This document shows positions 36,351 through 46,813 of a stretch of 64,000 nucleotides of DNA, in pieces. The stretch comes from Leptotrichia sp. oral taxon 218 (GTDB taxonomy: Bacteria > Fusobacteriota > Fusobacteriia > Fusobacteriales > Leptotrichiaceae): contig NZ_CP072377.1 of assembly GCF_018128225.1 (NCBI RefSeq), positions 1,240,001-1,304,000 on the forward strand, in the 5' to 3' direction. Below the pieces are notes generated by a model. The model was not told the origin of the DNA. It was given only the letters and a program-made list of their open reading frames with translations, and did no database searches. Numbering within the stretch: the stretch's first letter is position 1; each line of letters starts with the position of its first letter. The position numbers were made by a program, and so were the translations under genes.

Positions 36351-37421
36351 ATGAAAAAAGAATGCACTGTTATTGATTTGTTTTGTGGGGCAGGAGGTTT
36401 AAGTCTGGGATTTAAAAATGCCGGATTTAAGATTATTGGAGGAATTGATTTTGACAAAGATGCTATCGCAACACATGAGCTTAATTTTAAGAATTCTGTT
36501 AATATTTGTGGAGATATTAAAGAAATTACAGATGATAAAATTAAAGACTTGTTTCCGTCTGGAACGGATATTATAATAGGAGGACCACCTTGTCAAGGTT
36601 TTAGTTCTGCTAATATGTGGCAGAATGATGAAGAAAAAAAAGAAAAAAACAGGTTGTTTTTTGAATATATTAGATTTGTGAAAGTTTTAAAACCTAAAGC
36701 TTTTCTGATTGAAAATGTTAGACAAATTTTAACAAAAGATGATTCTTTTGCAAAAAAGGAGATATTAAAAATAGGAGAAGAATTGGGATATAATGTTTCA
36801 TATAATATTTTAGTTGCTTCTGATTATGGTGTACCTCAAAATAGAATTCGAGCTTTTTTTATAGGTATAAAAAAGGAATTTGGTGTTCATTTTAATTTTG
36901 ATTCTTTAGAAAAAAGAAAAAAAGTTACAGTAAAAGAAGCAATTTCTGATTTATATGATTATGAAAAAACTAACAAAATAGGAAAAATTGGTAGTGAATA
37001 TCAAAAACTTATGAGAAAAAATAGCAATGATTTAGTATACAATCATGAAATCAGATACCCTAATGAAAAAGTACAAGAAAGAATGAAATTTGTTCCTCAA
37101 GGTGGAAATTGGAGAGATGTACCAGACAAACTTTGGGACACACAAAGAAATAATAGGCATTCTTCTGCTTATAGAAGGTTAAAAGAAAATGATATAAGTA
37201 TTACTATAGATACAGGTCATATGAACTATTTTCATCCTCTGTTTAACAGAGTTCCTACAGTTAGAGAATCAGCTAGAATACAGAGTTTTTCTGATGATTT
37301 TATTTTTTGTGGTTCTAAAACTAGTCAATTTAGACAAGTTGGAAATGCTGTTCCACCTTTGATGGTATATTCTATTGCAAAAGAAATAAAGAAAATATTA
37401 GGAGAAAAAAATGAGTTATAA
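36351..37421 (+). CDS. DNA (cytosine-5-)-methyltransferase 1 of a LlaJI-type R-M system
   Basis: A 356-residue m5C methyltransferase. Motif I VIDLFCGAGGLSLGF, motif IV IIIGGPPCQGFSS with the catalytic Cys81, motif VI FLIENVRQIL, motif VIII PQNRIRAFFIG, motif IX VRESARIQSF and motif X FRQVGNAVPP. A second m5C methyltransferase follows with an 11-base overlap. Two such enzymes are needed when the recognition site is asymmetric, as in LlaJI (GACGC, known for the Lactococcus system only). The specificity here is not deducible. It protects host DNA. Confidence 0.93.
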   Translation: MKKECTVIDLFCGAGGLSLGFKNAGFKIIGGIDFDKDAIATHELNFKNSVNICGDIKEITDDKIKDLFPSGTDIIIGGPPCQGFSSANMWQNDEEKKEKNRLFFEYIRFVKVLKPKAFLIENVRQILTKDDSFAKKEILKIGEELGYNVSYNILVASDYGVPQNRIRAFFIGIKKEFGVHFNFDSLEKRKKVTVKEAISDLYDYEKTNKIGKIGSEYQKLMRKNSNDLVYNHEIRYPNEKVQERMKFVPQGGNWRDVPDKLWDTQRNNRHSSAYRRLKENDISITIDTGHMNYFHPLFNRVPTVRESARIQSFSDDFIFCGSKTSQFRQVGNAVPPLMVYSIAKEIKKILGEKNEL

Positions 37422-38481
37422 AATTATAGATTTATTTTGTGGGGCTGGTGGATTTAGTTGTGGGTTTGAGCAAGAAAATTTTGAAAGTATTTTAGCTATT
37501 GATAAATGGGAAGACGCCATAAAAACATATAATGAAAACCATAAAAATAAATGTGGACAAAATATTGATATTAACAATTTTACAAATGAAATGATACAAG
37601 ATTTAATTAAAAAAAATGGGGAAATTGATGGGATAATAGGAGGTCCTCCTTGTCAAGGATTTAGTATGGTCGGAACAAGAGATCATAAAGATGAAAGAAA
37701 TAATCTGTATCTACAATATGTAAGATTTGTTGAACAAATAAAACCTAAATTTTTTATTCTTGAAAATGTAAAAGGATTGTTGAATTTACATAAAGGTTTT
37801 TTTAAAAAAGATATAATAAAGAGATTTTCTGATTTGGGATATAATGTTGAATTTAAAATTTTAAAAGCTTCTGAATATGGTGTACCTCAAAGTAGAGAAA
37901 GAGTCTTTTTTGTTGGGTTAAATAAAAATATATTTGATAGAACTTTTTTTGAATTTCCTGAAGGGGATAAAATAAATTTTGTTTCTACTAAGGAAGCTTT
38001 AAGCGATTTACCTAGTTTAGACAATAATGAAGAGGAAACTAAATATAAATTTGATCCAAAAAATGAATATCAAAAATTTATGAGACAAGAGACGAGAGAT
38101 AATAGTATAAAAAATAATGAAAAAACTATTCATCAAGAAAAAACAATAAAAATAATTAGTATGGTTCCTGATGGTGGGAGTATTAAAGATTTAGATGAAA
38201 AATATTATAAAGTTAGAAATTATAATGCAGCTTTTAAAAGAATGAATAGTCAACTTCCAAGTACTACTATAGACTGTGGTCATAGAAATTATTTTCATTA
38301 TGAAGAAAATCGTGTTCCTACAGTTAGAGAATCAGCTAGAATTCAAAGTTTTCCTGATAATTTCATATTTTTAGGAAGTAAAACTAGTCAATATACACAA
38401 GTTGGGAATGCTGTTCCACCTTTATTAGGGAGAGCGATTGCCAAAAAAATAAATAATTATTTAGAAAGGGTTGTAAAATAG
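37411..38481 (+). CDS. DNA (cytosine-5-)-methyltransferase 2 of a LlaJI-type R-M system
   Basis: A 356-residue paralogue of the upstream methyltransferase, identical in length. KIIDLFCGAGGFSCGFE, GIIGGPPCQGFSMVGTRDHKD with Cys81, FILENVKGLL, PQSRERVFFVG, VRESARIQSFPDNF and YTQVGNAVPPLLG are motifs I, IV, VI, VIII, IX and X. The variable region (about 180-290) differs from its partner, consistent with methylation of the other strand of an asymmetric site. It starts inside the end of the first methylase gene (overlap), so translation is coupled. Confidence 0.93.
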   Translation: MSYKIIDLFCGAGGFSCGFEQENFESILAIDKWEDAIKTYNENHKNKCGQNIDINNFTNEMIQDLIKKNGEIDGIIGGPPCQGFSMVGTRDHKDERNNLYLQYVRFVEQIKPKFFILENVKGLLNLHKGFFKKDIIKRFSDLGYNVEFKILKASEYGVPQSRERVFFVGLNKNIFDRTFFEFPEGDKINFVSTKEALSDLPSLDNNEEETKYKFDPKNEYQKFMRQETRDNSIKNNEKTIHQEKTIKIISMVPDGGSIKDLDEKYYKVRNYNAAFKRMNSQLPSTTIDCGHRNYFHYEENRVPTVRESARIQSFPDNFIFLGSKTSQYTQVGNAVPPLLGRAIAKKINNYLERVVK

Positions 38482-38482
38482 T

Positions 38483-40128
38483 ATGGATAAAATAACAGAT
38501 TGTAAAATATTAGGAAAATCAGAAACTAAATTTAAAACTATTTCAAAAGCATATATTTTAGAAAAAAAAAGTACTGGTGGAGGGGGACAAGCTTCTTATA
38601 ATTTACCAGAAAGTTTTTTTAATGAATTAATAAAAAAAGATATTTTAATTGAAAGTGAACCTGTAAAAGCAAAAAATAATCAACAAAACAAAGTTTTTAA
38701 AATTAATGAAAAATTCAAAGTTGTTCTTAGTAATACTGTGCTAAAACTTCTAAAAAATCCTATTACTGAAGAAAAATTACCAATGTTTTTAGTTGTTGAA
38801 GGAAATGGTAACAAGCCTCAAATAAGACCCTCTGCTTATGAGGAATATAAAAAAAAGGGATTATACCTAGAATATAATTTAGATTGGTTTAAAGAATTGT
38901 ATGATAATAACTCTGAAGAAAATATAATGATTTATACATTTGAAAATGATACTTTTATTATTGATATAGAAGAAAAAAATCATATAGAAAATACAACTAT
39001 TGAAAATTTTGAAAATATTGATACTAAAATCAATAAACCTCACCAAAGAATATTTTTCGGTGCTCCTGGAACAGGAAAAAGTTATAAATTAAACAAAGAG
39101 GCAGAAAGAAATTTTGACAAAAATAATATTTCCAGAGTTACTTTCCATCCAAATTATAACTATGGTAATTTTATTGGAACTTTTAAGCCTTTTCCAAAAA
39201 TAAAAAATGACAATGAAACAATTACATATACATATGTTCCTGGAATATTAACAAAACTTTTGATAAGAGCTCTAAATAATCCAACAGAAGATTTTTTATT
39301 AATAATAGAAGAAATAAATAGAGCTAATACTGCAGCTGTTTTTGGTGACTTTTTTCAATTACTAGATAGAGATAAAAATGGAAACAGTGAATATGATATT
39401 GTTGCTTCTGAAGATTTAAAATTACTATTTTCAAAAAATAAAATTTCAGAAAATATAAATACAGAATGTTTAGAAACTATTCAACATGATGAAATTAGTG
39501 TAGCGGAAGAAAATCTTCCATATAATCAAACTGATTTTAAATTAAAATTACCATCTAACTTTTATATTTGGGCGACAATGAACAGTGCTGATCAAGGAGT
39601 CATGCCATTAGATACAGCTTTTAAACGAAGATGGGAATTTGAATATATTGGAATTAATGATGCATATGATAAAAGTAAATCTGAATTTAATGCTTACAAC
39701 TTTTTTAAAATAATGAAAATGAATTAGCCAACTGGAATGACTTTAGAATAAAAATAAATGAAATTTTATCAAAATATCATGTTCCAGAAGATAAATTATT
39801 AGGACCATATTTTATTTCAAAATCAATATTAGAAAGTGAAGATCCTAATAAAATAAAAAATGCCATAAAAAATAAAGTTTTAATGTATCTTTATGAAGAT
39901 GCAGGAAAACAACACAGAAGAAAAATTTTTAAAGATGGAATTTGGGAAACTTATTCTAAATTATGTGATGCTTTTGATAAAAATTGTGAAAAAATATTTA
40001 AGGATGAAATTGAATTATCTAAGATTCCAAAAGAAAAAGCAAATGAAATTATAGAGCAAACAAACAAGGTTGAAAATCAAAATCAAGAAAATGAAATAAC
40101 TGAAAATACTGATTCTAATGATGAATAG
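38483..40128 (+). pseudogene. McrB/R1.LlaJI-like AAA+ GTPase subunit, frameshifted near 39710
   Basis: The first 414 codons hold an N-terminal putative DNA-binding region (1-180) and a McrB-type motor: Walker A FFGAPGTGKSYKLN (Ser200), RVTFHPNYNYGNFIG, Walker B LLIIEEINRANTAAVFGDFFQLLDRD and the sensor IWATMNSADQGVMPLDTAFKRRWEFEYI. The frame stops at 39725-39727. Adding one A to the AAAA at 39707-39710 continues it as FFKNNENELANWNDFRIKINEIL and on to 40128, including GPYFISKSIL and a Glu-rich end (about 548 residues in all). The break falls after the motor core, so partial function cannot be excluded. The McrC-like nuclease gene follows. Confidence 0.8.
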
Positions 40129-40139
40129 AGGTAGATTAA

Positions 40140-41579
40140 ATGAAAGTAAATAAGTTACAAGAATTAAAGTTATATAATATCTCTGAATTACAATCTATAT
40201 TTGATTTACCCGAAGATAAAACAAGAGAAATTTTAAAGACATTAGCGTATAAGAATATTGTTAGAAAAATATCTAAAAATTTATCTAATGCAGAATTAGA
40301 AGAATTAAATAACGGAGAATCTTTTGAACAATTAAATAAGGAATTTGAGGGAGATAACTACAAATTTAAATTTGTTGGTATAATTACTGTAAAAGATGTC
40401 TGCTTAATTATTTATCCAAAATATATTACTGAATTTGATGAAAATTTTGATAAAGACAATAAGATAATAAAACAATTGATCGAAGTTATGAGAAAATATG
40501 AAAGTAAGGAACAAAAACAATTTCTGTCAAATAATGAAGAAAATAAAAATTATAACTTGTTAGCTCTAGCGATAGATTTATACGATGATTATCATGTGAA
40601 TGGACTTTACAGTAGTGAAAAAACAATAATAGAAGAAAATGGGGAAAGAGAAATTCTCTGGGATAAAACTATAAATGAAAAAGATGCTTATTTTATAAAC
40701 GATGTTCCTTTCTATTTAGATTTTTTTTCTGTAAACAAAGAGACAAATGAAGAAGATTTTTTTAGAAGACTACATCGTTGTATAATTACAGAAAGCTATA
40801 ATAAAATTGAGGAAATATTTGATATACTTGATTATGAACCTATAAATATTTCAGATGATGAAATTGATTATTTTGGAGATAAAGAGTACATCATGACAAG
40901 ATTAAATCAAGAAATGAGCATACAGTTTATCGATAAAAAGCAGAAACAGTTAAATATGATGAAGAATTATTTTTTAGAAACTGAAAATTCAAACGAAGAT
41001 GAAGAAATAAAGTTTATCGGAACAACCAGTTTCAATTTAGTGTGGGAAAAGGTATGTGCTATTGTTCTGGGAAATTCTCTGGATAAAAAACTGGAGGATT
41101 TAGGATTAGATATAATAGATAATACTGAAAACATAACTTTGAAAGAAGTAATTCCTAAACTTAAATGGAAAGTTTCTAATTCTAAAGAGCATCGGTCTGC
41201 TAAGACTTTAATTCCAGATTTAATTGTATACGATAAAGAAGATAGAAGTATTTCTATTTATGATGCAAAATATTATAATATTATTTTGACTGAAAAGTTA
41301 TTAAAAAATTATCCTGGAGTAGAGGATATTTCTAAACAATATTTATATGAACTTGCGTATAGAGATTTGATTAAAAGAAATAATTTAAAAATAAAAGAGA
41401 ATGCTTTTATAATGCCAACAGATAAAAAAATCAATCCAGAAGAAACGAACTTTAAAAAAATAGGAAAAGAAATAGGAACAGTAGAATTTGAAATATTTTC
41501 TAAAAGTTTAGAATTAAAAGATATAAAAATAGTATTAACTCCTGCAACTCGGATGTTTGAGAAGTATTTAAGCAAATAA
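40140..41579 (+). CDS. LlaJI/McrC-family restriction endonuclease subunit
   Basis: A 479-residue protein. The C-terminal nuclease core shows a PD-(D/E)XK pattern: TLIPDLIVYDKEDRSISIYDAKYYN, with Asp360 and Asp375-Ala-Lys377. A KQYLYELAYRDLIKR helix follows, as in McrC/LlaJI-type (RE_LlaJI) enzymes. The N-terminal half (KFKFVGIITVKDVCLIIYPKYI) matches the McrC opening domain. It would cut DNA when driven by the GTPase subunit encoded upstream; with that subunit out of frame, restriction may be off while both methylases stay intact. AGAGG precedes the ATG. Confidence 0.85.
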   Translation: MKVNKLQELKLYNISELQSIFDLPEDKTREILKTLAYKNIVRKISKNLSNAELEELNNGESFEQLNKEFEGDNYKFKFVGIITVKDVCLIIYPKYITEFDENFDKDNKIIKQLIEVMRKYESKEQKQFLSNNEENKNYNLLALAIDLYDDYHVNGLYSSEKTIIEENGEREILWDKTINEKDAYFINDVPFYLDFFSVNKETNEEDFFRRLHRCIITESYNKIEEIFDILDYEPINISDDEIDYFGDKEYIMTRLNQEMSIQFIDKKQKQLNMMKNYFLETENSNEDEEIKFIGTTSFNLVWEKVCAIVLGNSLDKKLEDLGLDIIDNTENITLKEVIPKLKWKVSNSKEHRSAKTLIPDLIVYDKEDRSISIYDAKYYNIILTEKLLKNYPGVEDISKQYLYELAYRDLIKRNNLKIKENAFIMPTDKKINPEETNFKKIGKEIGTVEFEIFSKSLELKDIKIVLTPATRMFEKYLSK

Positions 41580-41582
41580 CAT

Positions 41583-41621
41583 AAAAAGTAGTTATTGACT
41601 AAAATCTTTAACTACTTTTTT
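41583..41621. terminator. bidirectional terminator between the R-M and purine operons
   Basis: AAAAAGTAGTTA (41583-41594) pairs with TAACTACTTTTT (41609-41620). T runs lie on both sides. It ends two converging operons. Confidence 0.85.
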
Positions 41622-41646
41622 GGAGTATATAATTTCTACCTTACTT

Positions 41647-42909
41647 TTATTTTATATTTCCAATATCTTTTCTAAAATACATTCCATCAAAATTAATTTT
41701 TGACAATAATTTATAAGCATTTTTTCTTGCTTCATCCAATGTTTTTCCAAATGCAACTGCATTTAAGACTCTTCCACCATTAGTTTTGAACTTCCCGTCT
41801 TCAAATTTTGCTCCTGCGATAAATACCAATTCATCATCTGAAGCATTTTCAATTCCAGTTATCACATCGCCTTTTTTATAACTTTCAGGATAACCTTTTG
41901 CCGCTCCTACGACACAACAAGAATGAAGTGGTTTCCAAGAAACTTTTAATTCCGATAATTTTTTGTCAAATGAATATTCTACCAATTCCAACAAATCGTT
42001 TTCCAAAAGTGGTAAAACTGCTTGAGTTTCAGGATCTCCTAATCTCATGTTGTATTCCAGCAAATAAACACCTTTTTTCGTAATCATAAGTCCAAAGAAA
42101 ATTACTCCTTCAAAATCCATTCCTTCCGCTTGAATACCTTTTAAAGTCGGATTCATAATATCATTTTTAAAACTTTCAAAAACTTCATCTGTAACATACG
42201 GATTTGGACTTATAACTCCCATTCCACCTGTATTTAATCCAGTTTCATTTTCTCCGATTTTTTTGTGGTCTTTCGCCGACAAAAGTGGCACGATAACTTT
42301 GCTATCTGTAAATGATAAAATTGACGCTTCCACTCCGTCCAAAAATTCTTCAATTACAACTTGATTTCCCGCACTTCCAAATTTTTCGTCAACCATTATA
42401 TCTTCAACAGCTTTAATCGCTTCATCATGACTTTGAGCGATAATAACACCTTTTCCAGCTGCAAGTCCACTTGCTTTTACAACTACTGGAAAATAGCTCC
42501 AATTATTCAAAAATTCTTTTGCTTTTTCAGCATTATCAAAAATTTCATAAACAGCAGTTTTTATCCCATATTTTTTCATAAAATCTTTTGAAAATGCTTT
42601 ACTTCCTTCAAGAATTGCTGCTTTTTTGTCAGGACCAAATATTTTTAATCCATTTTTTCTAAATTCATCGACAATACCAGCTACCAATAATTCTTCGCTT
42701 CCAACAAATGTTAAATCAATTTTATTATTTTTTGCAAATTTTACATACTCTTCAATATTGTTTGACAAATTCACATTTTCAGCTTTTTCCAATAACTCCG
42801 CTCCCGCATTTCCAGGTGCAATAAATATTTTTTCAACTTTTTCATTTTGTGAAATTTTCCAAGCAATTGCGTGTTCTCTTCCACCTGCTCCTACAATCAG
42901 TACTTTCAT
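41647..42909 (-). CDS. purD: phosphoribosylamine-glycine ligase (GAR synthetase)
   Basis: A 420-residue ATP-grasp enzyme, the second step of purine synthesis (PRA plus glycine to GAR). MKVLIVGAGGREHAIAWKI start, FIAPGNAGAE, the ATP-grasp loop VVVKASGLAAGKGVIIA, VVIEEFLDGVEASILSF and EYNMRLGDPETQAVLPLL are family signatures. It is the last gene of the purine operon, 96 bases after a small PH-domain protein. Confidence 0.97.
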   Translation of the reverse strand: MKVLIVGAGGREHAIAWKISQNEKVEKIFIAPGNAGAELLEKAENVNLSNNIEEYVKFAKNNKIDLTFVGSEELLVAGIVDEFRKNGLKIFGPDKKAAILEGSKAFSKDFMKKYGIKTAVYEIFDNAEKAKEFLNNWSYFPVVVKASGLAAGKGVIIAQSHDEAIKAVEDIMVDEKFGSAGNQVVIEEFLDGVEASILSFTDSKVIVPLLSAKDHKKIGENETGLNTGGMGVISPNPYVTDEVFESFKNDIMNPTLKGIQAEGMDFEGVIFFGLMITKKGVYLLEYNMRLGDPETQAVLPLLENDLLELVEYSFDKKLSELKVSWKPLHSCCVVGAAKGYPESYKKGDVITGIENASDDELVFIAGAKFEDGKFKTNGGRVLNAVAFGKTLDEARKNAYKLLSKINFDGMYFRKDIGNIK

Positions 42910-43005
42910 TAAAGCCTCCTAAACTTTTTTTATTTTTTCATATTTACTTTTTTATATTTATATTTTAAATTTTTTAATAAATTTATAAATTTTAAGAAAT
43001 TTTTT

Positions 43006-43368
43006 TTACAAAATATAACTTGCAAGTAAATAATCTATTTTTTTCACATCTATATCCACTCCAAGTTTTATTTTAAATTTTCCAATTCTTGTCCAAAGCA
43101 CAACTTCAGAATTAAAATCTACAATTTTCCCAGCATTCTCAATTGACCACATAATTATCGACTTATATGGCAATGAAAAAATTTCAGATTTTAGTCCTGT
43201 TATTCCTTGCTTATCTTTTACAATCAATCTTTTATTCGTAAATATTGCTAAATCCCGTATTGTCTTATACGCAACCATAGCATTTTCGCCATCTACCAAA
43301 ATATTTTCTATATCTTTCGAAATTTTGCTCTCTCTAAAAAATGTCCATTCCAACACTTTTAATTCCAT
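43006..43368 (-). CDS. bacterial PH-domain protein, unknown function
   Basis: The start is set at the ATG at 43366-43368, preceded by GGGAG; an ATG nine codons earlier has no site. The 120-residue product looks like a single bacterial pleckstrin-homology domain (bPH type): MVAYKTIRDLAIFTNKRLIVKDKQG, the characteristic TNKRL strand, then LPYKSIIMWSIENAG and FKIKLGVDIDVKKIDYLLASYIL. Such proteins are stress-associated in Gram-positives, but the role is unknown. It sits inside the pur operon between purH and purD. Confidence 0.8.
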   Translation of the reverse strand: MELKVLEWTFFRESKISKDIENILVDGENAMVAYKTIRDLAIFTNKRLIVKDKQGITGLKSEIFSLPYKSIIMWSIENAGKIVDFNSEVVLWTRIGKFKIKLGVDIDVKKIDYLLASYIL

Positions 43369-43475
43369 TTTTTTCTCCCAAATTTTTTCACACACAAAAT
43401 TTGTTTATACAAATATTTATTAATATTTAAATTTTATTTTAAATTTTTCAAATATAAAAAAATACATTAAAACAC

Positions 43476-43503
43476 GCAGGAAAACTAATATAACCTTTCC
43501 TGC
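43476..43503 (-). terminator. hairpin after purH (terminator or processing site)
   Basis: GCAGGAAA (43476-43483) pairs with TTTCCTGC (43496-43503). The minus-strand tail GTGTTTT has only a short T run, so partial termination within the operon is possible. Confidence 0.55.
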
Positions 43504-43510
43504 TAAAAAA

Positions 43511-45034
43511 TTAATGTTTAAAATGTCTAATTCCAGTAAATACCATTGTTATTCCGTGTTCATTACAAGCCTCAATTGATTCTTTATCTCTAATTGATCC
43601 TCCTGGTTGTACAATCGCTTTAATTCCTGTTTTTGCAGCTGTATCTACGCAATCTCTGAATGGGAAGAAAGCATCTGATGCTAATACTGCTCCTGTCAAG
43701 TCTTTTCCAACTTTTTCTTGAGCATGTTGCAATGCATGTTCTGTTGACCAAATTCTGTTAGTTTGACCAGTTCCTACACCAATTGCCATTCCATCTTTAA
43801 CGACTACAATCGCATTTGATTTTACATATTTTACAACTTTCATTCCTAATTCCATATCAGCTTTTTCTTTTTCAGTAGGTTGTTTTTCAGTAACAACATT
43901 CATTTCATCAATCATTTTATTATTTGTTCCTTGAACCAAAATTCCACCATCAACTTTTACATAATCGAATTTATCTTGAGGTTTTGGAGTTTTACATTCG
44001 ATAACTCTCAAGTTTTTCTTAGTTTTCAAGATTTCCAACGCTTCATCTGTAAATGAAGGTGCAATTACAATTTCCAAGAAGATTTTTTTCAATTCTTCGG
44101 CAGTTTCTTTATTAACTTCTCTGTTAAGTGCCACAATTCCACCAAAAATCGATACTGGGTCACAATCGTGAGCTTTTTTGTACGCTGTGAAAATATCATC
44201 TGCAACAGCCACACCACAAGGAGTTGAGTGTTTTATTGCACAAGCTGCTGGACCATCAAATTCTCCAACCACTTTCCAAGCAATATCCATATCTCTAATA
44301 TTGTTAAATGACAATTCTTTTCCATTCAATTGCTTAATATCTTTCATGCTTCCATTTTCAGTAGTTGAAACATAATAAGCTGAAGATTGATGAGGATTTT
44401 CCCCGTATCTCAAGTCAAATTTTTTCTCATAAGAAACATTCAAATATTTAGGATAATCTTCTTCTAACAAGAACGCAGAAATTGCCGCATCATAAGCTGA
44501 TGTCAAGTTAAATACTTTTCCAGCCAATCTTTTTTTAGTTTCATAAGAAACTTGTCCATCTTTTTCCATTTCTTCCATAACTACTGAATAGTCTTCAGTT
44601 TCGCAAATAACTGTTACATCTTTAAATGATTTTGCAGCTGAACGAAGCATTGTAGGTCCACCTATATCGATAAATTCAATTTTTTCATCAAAAGTTTTGT
44701 CAGTTTGAACTTCTCTAAAGAACGGATAAAGATTAACAACAACATAATCAATTGTTTCAATTCCTTCTTTTGCAATCGTATCCATGTGTTCTTTATTATC
44801 TCTAATCGCCAAAATTCCACCATGAATATTTGGATGCAAAGTTTTTACTCTCCCATCCAGCATTTCTTTAAAATTAGTAACTTCTGAAACATCAATTACA
44901 GAAAGACCATTTTCCTTCAAATATCTGTAAGTCCCTCCTGTCGAAATAATTTCCACACCTTTTTTATCTAAAAACTGTGCAAATTCTAAAATTCCCGTCT
45001 TATCAAAAACGCTTATTAATGCTCTTTTTTTCAT
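43511..45034 (-). CDS. purH: bifunctional AICAR transformylase / IMP cyclohydrolase
   Basis: A 507-residue enzyme for the last two steps to IMP. The MGS-like cyclohydrolase domain starts [17 protein letters not shown], with [27 protein letters not shown] and the [15 protein letters not shown] motif. The transformylase domain carries [27 protein letters not shown] (the Lys-His pair), [16 protein letters not shown] and [18 protein letters not shown]. Length fits. Confidence 0.97.
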   Translation of the reverse strand: MKKRALISVFDKTGILEFAQFLDKKGVEIISTGGTYRYLKENGLSVIDVSEVTNFKEMLDGRVKTLHPNIHGGILAIRDNKEHMDTIAKEGIETIDYVVVNLYPFFREVQTDKTFDEKIEFIDIGGPTMLRSAAKSFKDVTVICETEDYSVVMEEMEKDGQVSYETKKRLAGKVFNLTSAYDAAISAFLLEEDYPKYLNVSYEKKFDLRYGENPHQSSAYYVSTTENGSMKDIKQLNGKELSFNNIRDMDIAWKVVGEFDGPAACAIKHSTPCGVAVADDIFTAYKKAHDCDPVSIFGGIVALNREVNKETAEELKKIFLEIVIAPSFTDEALEILKTKKNLRVIECKTPKPQDKFDYVKVDGGILVQGTNNKMIDEMNVVTEKQPTEKEKADMELGMKVVKYVKSNAIVVVKDGMAIGVGTGQTNRIWSTEHALQHAQEKVGKDLTGAVLASDAFFPFRDCVDTAAKTGIKAIVQPGGSIRDKESIEACNEHGITMVFTGIRHFKH

Positions 45035-45144
45035 TTTAAAATTTCCTTTCTTAAATTTTCTATTTTAAAGTACACATCCTTCTTTTTTATAAAATAAACA
45101 TAGAAAAATCAATCACTACTTCTAACATTTCTTTTACAAAATTA

Positions 45145-45738
45145 CTACTTTTCAAGCAACTTCTTAATCCCTTCAATCAGTAAAACATGTTCCTTCTCAA
45201 GTACTCTCTTCTGCAAAACTTCCGGCGTGTCATCAGTAAGTACAGGCACCTTTATCTGCAAAATAATTTCTCCTGTGTCAACTCCTGTGTCAACAAAATG
45301 AATTGTACATCCACTTTCAGTTTCTTTTGCTTCGATAACTGCTCTGTGAACATTCATTCCATACATTCCCTTTCCACCAAATTTTGGAAGCAATGACGGA
45401 TGAATATTTATAATTTTTCTTGACCATTTTTTTATAAATTCTGGTGATAAAATCGACAAATATCCTGCTAATACTATATAATCTGTTTTTTCGTCATCAT
45501 TTTCAAGAACATTGCTAATTTCATCAGACAATTTTTCTTTTAATACTTTTCTGTCAAGCAAAATATTTTTTATGCCATGTTTTTCTGCTCTTTCCAATCC
45601 ATGACACTTTCTATCTGCAATTACATAAGAAATTTCACAATTTAAGTTCCCTTGCTCAATGTTGTCAATAATTGACTGTAAGTTCGACCCTCCGCCAGAA
45701 ACTAAAACTGCTATTCTTTTTTTATTTTTATTAGACAT
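45145..45738 (-). CDS. purN: phosphoribosylglycinamide formyltransferase
   Basis: The start is placed at 45738 (MSNKNKKRIAVLVSGGGSNLQSI), preceded by GAGTG; a longer frame begins inside purM and is rejected. The 197-residue folate-dependent GAR transformylase has the phosphate loop LVSGGGSNLQSI, the catalytic Asn-His-Asp set in IINIHPSLLPKFGGKGMYG, and GCTIHFVDTGVDTGEIILQ. It is the third step of the pathway. Confidence 0.96.
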   Translation of the reverse strand: MSNKNKKRIAVLVSGGGSNLQSIIDNIEQGNLNCEISYVIADRKCHGLERAEKHGIKNILLDRKVLKEKLSDEISNVLENDDEKTDYIVLAGYLSILSPEFIKKWSRKIINIHPSLLPKFGGKGMYGMNVHRAVIEAKETESGCTIHFVDTGVDTGEIILQIKVPVLTDDTPEVLQKRVLEKEHVLLIEGIKKLLEK

Positions 45739-45778
45739 TTTTTCACTCTCTTTAAATTTATTTTTATCATCTTTATTT

Positions 45779-46777
45779 TTAATACAAATTAATTTTTTCG
45801 TCACCTTTAACAATAGTTCCTAATTCATAGGCTTCTTCTCCATTTTCAGCTAAAATATCAATAACTGTTTGAGCATCATTTTTATTTACGATAACAACAA
45901 ATCCAACTCCCATGTTGAATGTTCCCCACATTTCTTCTTCTGGAACTCTTGAGAATGTTTCGTGTTTAAACAACGGATGAACTTTTACTTTCGCTTTTTC
46001 GATGTTTGCACAAAGTCCGTCTGGTATAGTTCTTGGAACATTTTCGATAAGTCCTCCACCAGTTATGTGAGCCATTCCGTTCACTTGTACTTTTTCCATA
46101 ACTTTTTGAATTGGTTTTACATAAATTTTTGTTGGTGTCAATAAATGTTCTCCAATTGTTTTTCCATTGAATTCTTCGCTAAAATCAGTGAATAATTTTC
46201 TTAACAATGAGAATCCGTTACTGTGAGCTCCACTTGAAGGAATTGCAACAATTACATCTCCTTCTTGAACTTTGCTTCCATTGACCATTTTTTCTTCTTC
46301 AACTACACCAACTGCAAATCCTGCAATGTCATATTCTCCGTCTGCATAAAATCCTGGCATTTCAGCAGTTTCTCCACCTACTAAAGCTGAATCTCCTTGA
46401 AGACAACCTTCTACAACACCTTTAATTATTTCAGAAGAAACATTTGAGTCCAATTTTCCACAAGCTAGGTAATCTAAGAAAAATAATGGTTGTGCTCCGT
46501 GACACAAAATATCATTTACACACATCGCAACACAGTCAATTCCAACTGTATCATATTTATTTGTTTCAAATGCAACTTTTAATTTTGTCCCAACTCCGTC
46601 AGTTCCAGACACTAAAATTGGTTTTTTATATTCTCCCAATCTATACAAAGCTCCAAAACTTCCCAATTCGTTCATAACATTTTTGTTGTAAGTCGCTTTT
46701 ACTCTTTCTTTTATTTTTGCAACACTTCTGTATCCTTCTTCTTTATCTACTCCTGAATCTTTATAAGAAATTGACAT
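45779..46777 (-). CDS. purM: phosphoribosylformylglycinamidine cyclo-ligase (AIR synthetase)
   Basis: A 332-residue PurM: SYKDSGVDKEEGYRSVAKIK start, LVSGTDGVGTKLKVAF, the VAMCVNDILCHGAQPLFFLDY motif, VGGETAEMPGFY, ITGGGLIENVPRTIP and EEMWGTFNMGVGFVV. It closes the imidazole ring using ATP. It is paired with purN downstream, as in many bacteria. Confidence 0.97.
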   Translation of the reverse strand: MSISYKDSGVDKEEGYRSVAKIKERVKATYNKNVMNELGSFGALYRLGEYKKPILVSGTDGVGTKLKVAFETNKYDTVGIDCVAMCVNDILCHGAQPLFFLDYLACGKLDSNVSSEIIKGVVEGCLQGDSALVGGETAEMPGFYADGEYDIAGFAVGVVEEEKMVNGSKVQEGDVIVAIPSSGAHSNGFSLLRKLFTDFSEEFNGKTIGEHLLTPTKIYVKPIQKVMEKVQVNGMAHITGGGLIENVPRTIPDGLCANIEKAKVKVHPLFKHETFSRVPEEEMWGTFNMGVGFVVIVNKNDAQTVIDILAENGEEAYELGTIVKGDEKINLY

Positions 46778-46813
46778 TCTTTATCCTCCTGTTTTAAATT
46801 AAATCTCTATTTT

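Noticed and set aside
45739-45813. Longer start for purN overlapping purM
   Set aside because: The extra 25 codons precede the conserved IAVLVSGGGSN start and overlap purM coding sequence.
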